Origin: Maniola hyperantus
Lineage: Eukaryota; Arthropoda; Insecta; Lepidoptera; Nymphalidae
Assembly (NCBI RefSeq): GCF_902806685.2
Contig: NC_048549.1
Span: 620,001-684,000, forward strand
Reading direction: 5' to 3'
Length of the DNA: 64,000 nucleotides
A program made the translations under genes and the position numbers. The notes below the pieces were generated by a model. That model saw only the letters and a list, made by a program, of their open reading frames with translations. It was not told the origin of the DNA and did no database searches. Every line of letters starts with the position of its first letter. Position 1 is the stretch's first letter. Below are positions 34,096 to 44,994 of this stretch, piece after piece.

Positions 34096-37000
34096 ATGGA
34101 CGTTGTTCTGGGGAATGGTAGCGAGGAGTGGACTGACCGGTGGAACTCCACCAGGGCGGCGGACCACTCGGACTTGTACAACTACTGGGCATGGAGCATC
34201 GTGGACGGCGCGCTCATGCTGCTCATCGTCAGCGGCAACACCCTCACCATCTTCGCCGTCACGATGAGCCGCCGCCTATCCTCCCTCGTCTCCAACCAGT
34301 TCGTGCTAAACCTGGCCATATCCGACCTGATGGTGGGTCTCACGCTGCCCTACCACCTGGTGTTCTACATAGACGACGACTTCGGGCAGATCAAATGGTC
34401 GTGCCTGATGCGGTTCATACTCATAATACTCGCGTGCCTCGCATCCATTTACAACATCATCGCGATCGCTGTAGACAGGTAAGAATACCGAACAACATCA
34501 TGCTTTTCTACAACCGCACCGCACGCCACCGCAATCAATTCCACCCTCACCACCTGAGTTTCTGGAGCACTTCGACCACCCGTTGTGCCAGATCCTTTTT
34601 TCCACGCACATGCAAACTGTGGAATCAACTCCCTTCGGCGGTATTCCCTTTAGATTACAACATGGGGTTATTCAAGGGGCGGACCAACAAATTCCTAAAA
34701 GGCCGGCAACGCATCGGCGGTTCCTCTGGTGCTGAAAATGTTTATGGGCGGCGGTAATCACTTAACATCAGGTGACCCGCAAGGTCGTTTGCTTGATATC
34801 TCTATTTAAAAAAAATGCATTCACCCCACCCCACTCACTGGTTATATAAAATGGGAAAACTAAGACAGTTCGTCAGAAGTTCGTTTGTACCGTTTTACCC
34901 GAAGTAAAAATACAATACAACACGGCTTGAAAATACACGCAAATAAATTGTACAGCTGTATCGGATCACGCTATGTGAACTCAAAATCAATACTTAAGCA
35001 CAAACTGTCCTATAGTCTTTCATTTTTATAATTTGGTAAAAACTAAGTAGTTGATTCACCTTGGCTTGAATATTAATATTATGTATTTAGGACCTTTTCC
35101 AAGAAACATTTTATGTAGAAAATCTGTTCTATGCAATCTCAATATACCACGTCCACAGTCTACTAAAAGTGGTCTGTGCCTTATACTGAAATTGTTAACA
35201 TTGTAATAAGAACATGATTGGTACTGATTCTGAGCACACCTTCATTTTAGAGTGTTCGCGTCCTCTTCTTAAAAATGTAATATGAAAACGACAGACACAG
35301 TTTGAGAGTTTTAAATTTAATTTAGAGCCGTCAAAACTCGTGACTTTAGCTGCCAGTCGCGAACCTATTTGCGAATTTGTAGCGTGCATTAAAATTTAGA
35401 GTCTTTAAATGTAAAATTCATGTTCTGTCCTTTTTTAGAAATATTAAAAAGAAAAAGATGCAGATACTCTAAATTTAGTTTAGAGAGATATCACAGAATC
35501 GGCACTATTCTTCATCTAAACTAGGTCTGCTTACCTATACCCATAATAGATTGGCAACAGACATAAACCTCTTGTCGTATAACAGGTACATAGCGATAGT
35601 GCACCCGCTGCATTACAGCCGGTATATGACTAAGCTGGTGACGCGGCTGCTCATGAGTGCTACATGGTCTGTGGCGGTGTGCATCAGCTGCATACCGGTG
35701 TTCTGGAACGAATGGCGGGACGGAGTGGCTTGCGAGATGAACGAGGTACGTAATTTACATCATTATAATACTAATAATGACTGGGGTTCCGTGGCAGTTC
35801 GCTCGCAGCCAGGATGCAAAAAGCGGTCTTGCTGGACTCGGCTAGGATAGTCCGCCGATTTCTTCACCTGTCGCCCTGACCCCCGGCCGTTAGGTCTCCC
35901 CTGCCGGGGTGTAATCCTCCGCCCGGTACAAATATGTATGTATGTATAATTTTTATGTATGTAAATATATTATATTTCTTTTGGCTTTTATATGTATCTA
36001 TTTTGTACACGGGCGTGAGAGTAAATAATATAATATGATAATAATAAGTCGTATAATAGCTATATAGCAATACTGCGCCCGTTGCATTAATAAAACTAAA
36101 ATATGACTGAGTGACGCATAGCCTGATTATAATGAAAGTGATAAGTATCCAAACCATCACTACGTGCTATAGCTTATTTTAAAGGTTACAGACATGTTAA
36201 CAAGTAATTTTAAAAGTTTTTTTTTTTTTTTGTGGTATCGTTAGCACCCTTAGATCATCCCGTGTGATGCGTACATTAATTTGTTATTGTGTGTACATTC
36301 CAGGTGGTGCCGAAGACGTACACGACTACCATCCTGGCGCCAATGTTCTCGCTCATCTGGATGGTGATGTTCATCCTGTACTGGCGGATATGGCGCGAGG
36401 CCACGTGCCACGCGCGCCGCATGCGCGCCAACACGTGCTGCCCCACTGGCGCCAACGATTGGAAGAGCATTCAGGTACCATCATACTTCAAACTCTATTA
36501 TGACTAACTCATCATCATCACTACCTATATAAATGCGAAAGTATGTTTGTTTGTTGGTTTGTCCTTCAATGAATGCCGTCGGAACGAAGCAACGGATTGA
36601 CGTGATTTTTTGCATGGGTATAGAAAGACCTGGAGAGTGACAGGCTACTTTTTACCCCGAAAAAATCAAAGAGTTCCCACGGAATTTTTTAATAACCTAA
36701 TTCCACGCGAACGAAGTCGTGGGCATTAGCTAGTAATATAAATAAATACATGGGATTTAAGGACCCATCCCACTTCTGAACTCTGAATGTGCGCTGGAGG
36801 CATCTTACTTCTTTAATTAATTTTGAGAACAGCCTCAGAGTTTCTTACTGATTCTGTCTAAGAAGTATATAAGAATAATAAGAATAAGAATAAGAATAAT
36901 TTATTTTGAATTTAGAATTTAGGCACAAGAAACAAGTTTCCTACCCTCTGCACTAGGAAAACCCTGTATTGCAGAAGGCAGTTACAAGTTTTTTAAAAAC

Positions 37001-38356
37001 TAAGGACTTAATATATTATATCTAATATTATACTAAAATTATAGGTAAGAGAACGAGTTTCCTACCCTCTGCACTAGGAAAAAACCTGTGTTGCAGAAAG
37101 GCAGTTACAAGTTTCCTAAAAACTAACCTAATATTATGGACTAGTTACGGAAATGACTTGTTATATTTGGTATTATGTGAATTTTGGGAATGAAATAAAG
37201 TATGAATATGTCCAGGTGGTTTTAATAACCATATTTCTTTGAGGATTCAAAAGACTTTTTATCTATTGCAATATAAAGAATACTTACAGCCGTACTCAGA
37301 GTTGTTTAATCGTCACTTAAGATTGAGTTAAAACGAGACAGAGCTATATCTCTCACCTAAATCTGTCTCATTTTATCTCAATCTTAAAGTAACGGTTAAA
37401 CGACTCTGAGTACGGCTGTAAGAGTTGAATTAAGTTTAAAGTTATGTGTTTTCTTACTGGTTAGAAAATTATTCTGCTCTTTCCCGAAAACATGCGTCAT
37501 TTTTTATGTTTTCATGTTTCCCTTTTCCCCAGACGTCGTTTCACCCTTGCAATTCGTTAGGGTTGGCGTCCCTAAAGTAAGGGGTCGCCAGTATCACTAC
37601 TAATAATCGCGAAGGGCTCTGATTCCTGGCACATTTGAAACGAAATAGCTACGTCTGTACGCCAGTCCTTATTGCTAATAATATAAATAGAAAATAAACT
37701 GAATATCTCAAAATTAAGATGCATAATATAATGGAAACTGCAATTCGGAGATAGAGAACTGTTAATGATATTGCAATTAGATTTTATCTCTTGTAACTAC
37801 CAATAACTATTACCGAAATTTACCCCATAATTTTTCTTTAATTTCATTTCAGGTGGTCCTGCTCGTATTAGGTTCGTTCTCAATCTGCTGGATGCCGTTC
37901 GTGGTGGTAGCATGCGCTCAGACACTGCCCATAGCACCCCTGCACAACCCCATCGCATACCGCCTGACTTCATCCCTCGCTATGTCCAACTCCGGAATTA
38001 ATCCTTTGATATACGCGTGGAAGAACGCTGGCTTCAGAGCAGCATTTGCGAAATTGCTAAGATGCAAGAGGCCTGATACTTCGGAGTACAGAGGATCTCC
38101 TGCACCGGAGAGGAAACGTGGATCTGTGGCTCTGCGCGAGGGTTCCATCACTCGGACACCGACCGGTCTGTCCACTCTAGGAGGAAGGCCCGCTCGTTTG
38201 ATCTACGTCGAACGCGAAACGGATACGGCAAGATGTCGCATCATTGAGAACGCTGGATACGCGGAACAGGAAAGGGGTGATAGCAACCCCTCCTACGCTC
38301 CAGACGGGCCGACCCCCGTGCACAGGCCTGCAGCACGAACGCCTGACGCAGTGTAG
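34096..38356 (+). CDS. Class A (rhodopsin-like) orphan G-protein-coupled receptor, four exons
   Basis: Exons are 34096-34478, 35586-35745, 36304-36474 and 37853-38356, all with GT/AG borders, giving 405 residues. Intron 1 splits the Arg codon of the DRY motif; the other two introns are phase 0. The N-terminus is short, with NGS and NST glycosylation sites at Asn7 and Asn17. Family landmarks are visible: Asn48 (helix 1), Asp77 (helix 2), Cys103 paired with Cys177 in loop 2, D127-R128-Y129, Trp155, Pro194, CWMP at 250-253 and NPLIY at 288-292. Loop 3 is short; the tail of about 110 residues is basic and Ser/Thr-rich. Position 3.32 is Ile110, so the amine-binding Asp is missing, and 6.55 is Ala258, not the Asn of adenosine receptors. 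Overall it resembles the adenosine/GPR119-like part of class A, but the ligand cannot be inferred. The start is the first in-frame ATG after a stop at 34030. The exons are GC-rich against AT-rich surroundings. Confidence 0.88.
34484..34815 (+). mobile_element. LINE 3' end (CR1/Zenon-like) in receptor intron 1
   Basis: The frame reads SFFPRTCKLWNQLPSAVFP and then LFKGRTNKFLKGRQ, the typical C-terminus of an insect LINE reverse-transcriptase ORF. It is followed by a 3' tail with TCACTTAACATCAGGTGACC and a short A run. It starts only a few bases after the exon 1 splice donor. No target-site duplication was found. Confidence 0.6.
35220..35508 (-). mobile_element. MITE family M2, copy in receptor intron 1
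   Basis: Near-full copy, in reverse orientation, of the element at 11489-11775: CTCTAAATTTAGTTTAGAG-type end, the shared TTTACATTTAAAGACTCT core and GATTCTG/CAGAATC termini. Both ends are imperfect inverted repeats. Confidence 0.65.
35750..36120. mobile_element. Unclassified GC-rich repeat fragment in receptor intron 2
   Basis: A GC-rich block (35775-35930, ending near CCTCCGCCCGGTACAAAT) runs into an AT-rich tail with ATGTATGT repeats. This resembles the 3' end and UTR of a LINE. No coding motif is certain. Confidence 0.35.
36526..36736 (-). mobile_element. LINE-like 3' repeat family A, in receptor intron 3
   Basis: Minus-strand copy of the CCCGCGACTTCGTCCGCG repeat (see 3571-3795): AAATGCGAAAGT, TTGGTTTGTCCTTCAAT, TTGACGTGATTTTTTGCATG and CCACGCGAACGAAG are all present in order. 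Confidence 0.75.
36870..37200. repeat. Duplicated LINE-tail-like repeat in receptor intron 3
   Basis: An AATAAG microsatellite (36870-36905) is followed by two copies of a unit of about 66 bases with TTTCCTACCCTCTGCACTAG and GGCAGTTACAAGTTT (36936-37001 and 37047-37116). Confidence 0.6.
37283..37431. mobile_element. Fold-back MITE family M1, copy in receptor intron 3
   Basis: CTTACAGCCGTACTCAGAG at the left returns as CTCTGAGTACGGCTGTAAG at the right; the inner arms carry TTGAGTTAAAACGAGACAGA and its complement. Nearly the whole element is one hairpin with a short loop. Related copies are at 21424-21551 and 32000-32158. Confidence 0.8.
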
Positions 38357-38960
38357 TGTTACAGTTGCCATTAACAATACTGACGTTCAGTGGGAAACGT
38401 GAAACGCTTCTAGAGTTTAAAGTTGTTAGTGAGTAGGTACCCTATCGCATTTAAAAGTGCCTAGTCTAGCTGTAGAGTTGACACTAACTTAAACTTGTCG
38501 AAAATCGCTGCTGATAAGGCTATGTGCACAATGGCCCAATGCGGAGTGCCATGCAATGAGGAAATGCTGCTCGCGTAATGCGGCAAGATATTCTTTGATG
38601 TTTGTATGAAAATTCAGCGGGTAAGCGCGTTGGGCCAATGTGTTTCCGGCGCTTTACATGTCCGATGCTCAAGAATACAGCTGACAGTACTACAGCTAGG
38701 ATAGTCCATTATTATCGTACATTTGTTTGAAAAGGAAAAACATGTAAACAAGTATATTTAAAGTATATAGAACACTGAGAAGTAATATCTGATTAATGTT
38801 TTATTGATAACTAATAATAATTCCAGCGTGAACTATTAATTCTTTTATTTACTTGCTAGCAAACCAACTGGGATTTGCTAGTTATGTCCTATTTATCATA
38901 CTGTTAGATTATAATACTTAATTAATTATTTTATCAATAAAATAATGAATCAGATATTAA
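38357..38960 (+). other. Receptor 3'UTR with AATAAA at 38936-38941
   Basis: The sequence after the receptor stop turns AT-rich and contains AATAAA at 38936-38941 and again near 38985. An imperfect inverted repeat of about 25 bases flanks 38525-38660 (a TGGCCCAATGCG-like arm and its complement), so a small MITE may lie inside the UTR. Confidence 0.45.
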
Positions 38961-40800
38961 GTAGTCATATTTTTGTAAGTATAAATAAAACTATTTTTAA
39001 ATCAAATTACAAACTCAAAACTGAATAAAACTATGTATTATAGATATTATATAGTATAAGGTGTATCTTAGACGATAGGCTTTGTTGTCAGATTTACCAT
39101 GTACGAGTAGGCTCTCTCTATAATAAATAAAAAGAAGATTGAGGGAAATCCATTAAAAACTAGATCCAAGCGATTACGAAATCCGCTAGTCAGCAGCAGA
39201 ACCTACCGTCTAAGGCTTATTCCGCATATCCACCCAAAAACAGCTACCCTAGGGTGTATACTCGGAAACATGTATCCCTCTAACTATCCACCCTGGATGA
39301 AGAATAGGGTCTTGGACTGTTTTATGAAAAGATTGTTTACATAACTAAAAATATTTTTCCCGCAGAAATTAGGTACCTACTCTATTTTTACCCGACTGCG
39401 GCGAAGTCCAAAGGAGGTTTATGTGACCGTTCCTATGTCCGCTTGTTTGTTTGTTTATTCGTTGAGTAGTAACTCAACGGCTCAACCGATTTTATTATGT
39501 TTGAATTTGAAAAATATTTATCCTGTATCGCCTTGTGACGTCATTGGTCGCCTTCCGTACAGCGTGATGTTAAATTTTTACGTCACGCTGTAATTATTCA
39601 TGTTACAAATAAAGAAAACTCATGATTTTTGTTGAATTATTCTCTTTAATAATGAATTCTAGCCCCCATAAACTATACCGCTATACAAAACATCACATCA
39701 TTAACCGACTTCCAAAAAGGAGGTGGTTCTCAATTCGGCCCGTTTCTTTTTTTTATGTATCGATTTTTTCGAGGTTTTTTTATTACTATAGTCCAACGTT
39801 TGCGAGTATACACCACTGTAGAGCGTAGGGTGGCTGTTTTAGGGTGGAGACATGGAATATACCCGCTAATAGATTCTTGTCAGGGTTGGCATTTAAACAA
39901 ATGTTTAAAACAGGTATTTTAAACATGTCTAATTAAAACAAACAGTTTTACAACACACTTGCTCATAAAGTGGCTCTAATTTCACCGTAATTAGGCACAT
40001 AATGACACCTATAATCAAACTGTGACTTTTTTATTGCTATTAATTCACAAGTGAGTTATAGAGTTTTTATTTTATTTTATTGGTTGAGTTGCTTTGATCT
40101 TAAAAAGTTTCATACAAAAAGGATTGTGTTCAATAGTACAAATAAAGTAATGTACCTATTGTTTGCTCATTTCATGCAACTTCGTATTTAAATAGAAAAT
40201 TTCAACTTGTACGTGTTTAATTATTTTTAGTATTATTTTCTTCACAAGTGTGTTGAAAAACGTCGTATGATACACGTGTGTATTGATGATTACCGTCATC
40301 GGCTATCTTAAGACCCTCACGTAACGGCTCGGGTCTCAATGGCGCCTCAGCGGTAATTAAACTTGTTTTGTTTTTATTAACCGGTTTTTTCAAACCCTGA
40401 CGCCTATATATTTTGAAATACTTCGTTTACATGTTCGACCATTTCTTTAATTCTAAACTAGTGTATTATAGGTACCTGCCTGTTCAAGTCTACGCTCAAG
40501 TTTTATGAAAGCTTTATTGTTCATTTTTTAAAAGAATTTTTTTTATTATTTAGTCTGCAGTATAATTTTTTTTAATGTAAGAATTAAAGATATATCTGTC
40601 ATCTATGAGATGTTTTAAAAATTAAAAATTAAAAATTATAGGTACTTACTAAAATGTTTGTGTAAAATAAAAAGTATATTTAAAGATATTTAAAGTAATA
40701 TTATTGTGGGTGTGACTTTCATTTCTTCTTTCTTTCTTCTTCATTCTTTAAGTTGTGTCGTAAAGCATCTTTTAAAAAAAAAAAAAATAAATAAAATTGA
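38961..40800. other. Gene-free stretch between receptor 3'UTR and the LINE
   Basis: AT-rich DNA. Apart from the open segment at 39160-39345, positions 39390-39780 resemble a dispersed lepidopteran repeat (CCCGACTGCGGCGAAG start, then AACCGACTTCCAAAAAGG). A poly(A)/(T)-rich zone occupies 40500-40800. No gene was recognised. Confidence 0.4.
39160..39345 (+). other. Unrecognised 60-codon open segment without ATG start
   Basis: A frame open from about 39135 to TAA at 39343 reads SSRTYRLRLIPHIHPK and later NYPPWMKNRVLDCFMKRL. The composition looks protein-coding, but no start, splice acceptor or family was identified. A transposon ORF remnant is the simplest reading. Confidence 0.2.
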
Positions 40801-40910
40801 TTTATTTCAGGTTATCATACCCATAATAACAACTTTAAAATTAATAAAAGTAAAATACCAATACATAAAATAATTAATAAATAAAAATAAAAATAAATAT
40901 CTAGTACCTT

Positions 40911-41060
40911 CTCTCCGGCATTGGTACTGGAACATGTCTTTCACAGCAATGCCGAAGATAAGGACAGTCGAGTCGGGCTGCAATCATCTGCAGAATGGTG
41001 TTGGGGCTGTCCCGCACTCTGCGCACCAAATTTATTATTTTAAGCATTTCTTTTGTTTTT
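40911..41060 (-). CDS. Unrecognised open segment resembling a terminal exon
   Basis: On the minus strand a frame opens after TAG at about 41082 and runs about 50 codons to TAG at 40911-40913. It reads LKIINLVRRVRDSPNTILQ, continues through ARLDCPYLRHCCERH and ends PMPERRY. About 100 bases further, CTGAAATAAATC offers a poly(A) signal near 40800. The segment is GC-rich against AT-rich flanks and no other copy was seen in the window, so it may be the last exon of a host gene, cut off from its neighbours by the LINE insertion 90 bases upstream. It could equally be the 3' end of a LINE ORF. I do not recognise the protein, and it does not look like the SMG1 C-terminus. Confidence 0.3.
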
Positions 41061-41142
41061 TTGCATTGACACTGCTACGATATCACCCGATGGTAAGGGA
41101 TAAATGACGAACGACTATGGAAATCATTAGGTAAGATTTTTA

Positions 41143-41154
41143 TAGTTTCAAGGT
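41143..41154. repeat. Target-site duplication, copy at the 3' end of the LINE
   Basis: TAGTTTCAAGG followed by T, where the last T may belong to the poly(T) run. It matches 46589-46600. Confidence 0.75.
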
Positions 41155-41274
41155 TTTTTTTTTTTTTTTTATTCTAAATTTTTTGGGATCTTTCAATCAC
41201 CACGTGACTATGTCAGATCCATAGTACCCCAATCACACTTCTCTCTAATTTAACTTAGTACTTACATAATATTC

Positions 41275-44200
41275 TTACGTTTCTATTATCCCTAAAATAA
41301 ATTTAAAAAGAGCTCTCGCGGCCGTGGAAAAAGGCACCGCGAGAACGCTTTGGAAAATACCCACATCCGATAAATTAAGGCAAAACCGAGTCATCATTGC
41401 GGCTCGCATTTCTTCACTCCGCACACACTCCACCAATAGATGGTGGGTATCTTCTATTAAACCACAAGTTGAACAATTTTTTGAGTCTACCTTCTTCATT
41501 AAATATTTAAAGCTATTTAGTGGAGTGTGCCCGGAACGTAGTCTGAGAGCTACCACTACCAATTTTCTACGCAACTTAACATTAGCAAACCAAGGTATAC
41601 GAGGAGGTTCCTTTTGTATTGTTTTGTACCATACTCCCTTTGATATTGATGTTTCGTTAAAATATTTTTTCCAATTATTATAGATCTGTAATTTATATTC
41701 TAATAGTACTTCTGTGTGATCTGGAATAACAAATACTTCAGTTCCCGATAAAGTAGCACATTTGGCTACTCTATCGACCTCCTCGTTACCTCTCACATCG
41801 GTATGAGCCGGAACCCATTGCAATCTCATAGACAAACCACTGCTAGAAAGCTGTAGGAATTTCCTAATAATATCATATGCTATCGAAACACCTCTTACAC
41901 CAGAGGAGGCGCATCGAGCTATATGCTGCAATGCACTTTTGCTGTCCGTTAAGATAACGAACTTTCTTAGTCCTATCTTAGTAGCATATGAAATTGCTTC
42001 CGAGATTGCAAAGAGCTCGGTGGACATAATTGTGATATCGGATGTTATTTTAAACATTTCTTTCACCTTGTGACCAGGATCAAAAAAAGCTGCTCCAAGC
42101 CCGTCACTGGTTTTAGACCCGTCTGTGTATATTTTATGCCACCCATTATATTTAGTATGTAACATATCCAGTGTTTTATATTTTAAACTATTACTACAAG
42201 TATTCTTCTTAGACTCTGTTACGTCTTCAATTTCAGTAGATATAAAATTTGTATCAATTTTTGATGTCCAAGTATTTAATAAAAACATAGGAAGAGGATT
42301 ACATGAATAAACTTTCTGCTCCCTAACATTATTATAGACTTTAACCAATAAAGGTTGTTTCTTCCTCTCCCAATAAGCTATTTGACAAAAGTTGGATAGT
42401 TCCTTTAGTAAATCAATAGTAGTATTATGAGACTGAGCTCTAGCTTTCAAACAGTATTTTGTAGCTAAATACTGACGACGTAAATAAAGTGGAGGAATGG
42501 ATAGTTCACATTCCATTACGTGAATTGGTGTAGTTTTAATAAAACTACCAATAACACGCAATGCGGCATTTTGTACTCTATCTAACTTCAATAAATGTGT
42601 TTCAGCTGCATTATCAAAAAGAAAACAGCCATAATCAATTCGACTACGGATTAATGCAATGTATAATCGTCTCAAATGTTTAGGATGTAACCCCCACGAC
42701 GCGCCTGCTAATATTTTTAATAAATTTAAGGTCTTCATCGTTTTCTCTCTAGTTTCATTGATATGCTTGCTCCACCGTAATGACTTATCGATCCATATTC
42801 CCAAATATTTGAGACAATCTACATATTCAATCCTAAGACCATTAACTTCTAATGTAACATTGGCTATTCTTCTTTTTCTAGTGAATACACAATATTTAGT
42901 CTTACTAGATGACAATTCTAAACCAATTTGTTCCAATTCATCCACTATATTTGTGAGAGCATTTTGTACATTAATATTGCTAACACTTAAGTTATCATTT
43001 TGTGCATAAACAACATAGTCATCCGCGTATTGCAAAACATTTACATTTTTTATTCCTGTGCATATTTGAGAAGTGACTATGTTGAAAAGCAGAGGAGATA
43101 AAGGGTCTCCCTGTGCTAATCCTCTATTAGCCCACCTTATAAAAGATGTCTCCTTTTCACTGTCATCCTCTATTTTTAGGTATCTTTTACTTAAAAACTC
43201 CCATAAATATCTACATATCTTTGCACCCACTTTTAGGTTATCTAGAATCATAACTAGCTTATCAATAAGGACATTATTATAAGCACTTTCAATGTCTAAA
43301 AAGCAAGCCAGTGTGGAAACACCTTTTGACATCCCTATCTGTATATGTGACACAAGACGGGTCAGACAGTCCATACATGACTGACCTCTTCTAAAACCAG
43401 TAGTCGATGATGGTATTACTTTCTTGTTTTCGACAAACCACTCCAATCGTTTCGTTAACATCAAATGATAAATTTTACATATACATGAAATTAATGAAAT
43501 AGGCCTCAACTTCGGAGTTAAATTAGGATCTCGATTTTCTTTAGGAATAGGAATAATTTTAATACTACGCCACTGTTCTGGGATAGAAGCTTGACCAAGA
43601 ATTAGATTATAAATTTTAAGTAAATACAGCTTACCATTTAGAGGCAAATTGTATATCATAGAGTAAGTAACACCATCATCCCCCGGGGCAGTGTCCTTTT
43701 TTTTTAAACAATGCCGAAATTCATTAATTGAAAAATCTTGTTCCAATGTAGGGTTATTAGAAATCAGTAAAGGCGGCGGACACTCCACAAAATCTGGAGC
43801 TAAAGAACGTAAAAGTTCCTCTTTTTTGTCACTTGGGGCCTGATAACGACTGCTTCTTACACCCTTAACCCAGCGCATTTTACGCCACATGGTCGGACTA
43901 TCTGTAACTTCATCAATTTCTCCGCAATATCTTTGCCAGTCTTTAGCTGCGGCACGTTTTATTAATCGTCGCACTTCTACTATTTTTGAAGTTAATTTAT
44001 CGTAATTACTTGGAATAGGATTACGCCTAAAATTTTTCAATGCTAATCTACGTTCAGCTATAGCGCGTGATAGTGATGGATCCCAATAGGGTTTAGGCTG
44101 AAATTTTTTTAAAGGATCCGCACATATTTTTTTCATGGGAATACTTTTGCTAGCTGCGTGATTAATCTCATTAACAAAGTAGTCATACATACTTTGAACA

Positions 44201-44994
44201 CAGCTACGACTTTCAGGTGGCTGATCAAAACTATTCTTTAAAGCAAGTCGATATTCTTGCCAATTGGCTAACTTAAAATTCCTTTGTTTTACAAAAGTAG
44301 CTCTACTTCCATACTCCAAACTATACTTAATAAAAATATGATCACTACCTAAATTTTCATTCGTGATTTGCCATTTAAAATATACAGCAATATCAGCAGT
44401 AACAAAAGTGATATCTGGTGAAGTGGCTTGTAGAATATTATTAACTAATTTGATCCTTGTGCTCGCACCATTATTTAACGAAATATAATTATTGTCAAAT
44501 GATGCATCATATATCTGAGATCCCCTAGTGTCGTTTTTACAAGACCAATTTGTGTGATGCCCGTTGAAATCCCCCGCCAATACTGATTTACTCGGGAACC
44601 TTGAAAATATATCATCCCAGTCACTTTGTGATGTTAAAACGGATGATGGACAATATATCGATGAAACAACTTTTAAACATTCACAGTTTAAAATTCTTAC
44701 CGAGACAATTTCAATTCCTGGATTACTGACATCAATTGGGATATTTTGACTTTTTATAGATTTATGTACTATTATAGCAACTCCGCCATAACAATCAGAT
44801 CTGTCTTTTCTATAAATATTATAGTCCTTAAGTTTAAACAATTTATTTGATTCTAACCAAGTTTCACTCAAAATACAAATGTGGATATTTTCGCGATTTA
44901 ATAATAACTCCAAATCCTGCTTTTTTGGTGACACACTTTGTGCATTCCATTGCGCTATATTAATCACAAAATTCTTGAAGGTTGTACTACCCAT
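41275..44994 (-). CDS. LINE ORF2, endonuclease / reverse transcriptase / RNase H polyprotein
   Basis: The product has 1,239 residues with no internal stop. The AP-type endonuclease occupies about 10-225: WNAQS (Asn17), SETW (Glu44), GDFNGHHTNW (Asp142, Asn144), SDH at 217-219. Reverse transcriptase lies at about 470-740: LRPISL, GFRRGQS, FLDIESAYNNV, GLAQGDPLSPLLFN, and the catalytic YADD at 656-659. RNase H lies at about 950-1080 with the four acidic residues in place: YTDGS (Asp957), STELFAI (Glu993), LTDSKSAL (Asp1017), EEVDRVAK (Asp1074). A CSTCG...H...C zinc-like motif follows. The set is complete, so the element could encode active enzymes. Its start ATGGGTAG overlaps the ORF1 stop, which suggests stop-restart coupled translation. 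Confidence 0.93.
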   Translation of the reverse strand: MGSTTFKNFVINIAQWNAQSVSPKKQDLELLLNRENIHICILSETWLESNKLFKLKDYNIYRKDRSDCYGGVAIIVHKSIKSQNIPIDVSNPGIEIVSVRILNCECLKVVSSIYCPSSVLTSQSDWDDIFSRFPSKSVLAGDFNGHHTNWSCKNDTRGSQIYDASFDNNYISLNNGASTRIKLVNNILQATSPDITFVTADIAVYFKWQITNENLGSDHIFIKYSLEYGSRATFVKQRNFKLANWQEYRLALKNSFDQPPESRSCVQSMYDYFVNEINHAASKSIPMKKICADPLKKFQPKPYWDPSLSRAIAERRLALKNFRRNPIPSNYDKLTSKIVEVRRLIKRAAAKDWQRYCGEIDEVTDSPTMWRKMRWVKGVRSSRYQAPSDKKEELLRSLAPDFVECPPPLLISNNPTLEQDFSINEFRHCLKKKDTAPGDDGVTYSMIYNLPLNGKLYLLKIYNLILGQASIPEQWRSIKIIPIPKENRDPNLTPKLRPISLISCICKIYHLMLTKRLEWFVENKKVIPSSTTGFRRGQSCMDCLTRLVSHIQIGMSKGVSTLACFLDIESAYNNVLIDKLVMILDNLKVGAKICRYLWEFLSKRYLKIEDDSEKETSFIRWANRGLAQGDPLSPLLFNIVTSQICTGIKNVNVLQYADDYVVYAQNDNLSVSNINVQNALTNIVDELEQIGLELSSSKTKYCVFTRKRRIANVTLEVNGLRIEYVDCLKYLGIWIDKSLRWSKHINETREKTMKTLNLLKILAGASWGLHPKHLRRLYIALIRSRIDYGCFLFDNAAETHLLKLDRVQNAALRVIGSFIKTTPIHVMECELSIPPLYLRRQYLATKYCLKARAQSHNTTIDLLKELSNFCQIAYWERKKQPLLVKVYNNVREQKVYSCNPLPMFLLNTWTSKIDTNFISTEIEDVTESKKNTCSNSLKYKTLDMLHTKYNGWHKIYTDGSKTSDGLGAAFFDPGHKVKEMFKITSDITIMSTELFAISEAISYATKIGLRKFVILTDSKSALQHIARCASSGVRGVSIAYDIIRKFLQLSSSGLSMRLQWVPAHTDVRGNEEVDRVAKCATLSGTEVFVIPDHTEVLLEYKLQIYNNWKKYFNETSISKGVWYKTIQKEPPRIPWFANVKLRRKLVVVALRLRSGHTPLNSFKYLMKKVDSKNCSTCGLIEDTHHLLVECVRSEEMRAAMMTRFCLNLSDVGIFQSVLAVPFSTAARALFKFILGIIET

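Noticed and set aside
34140..34757. 205-codon plus-strand ORF
   Set aside because: Its first half is receptor exon 1 in another frame, the second half a LINE remnant; exon 1 ends with a clear splice donor at 34478.
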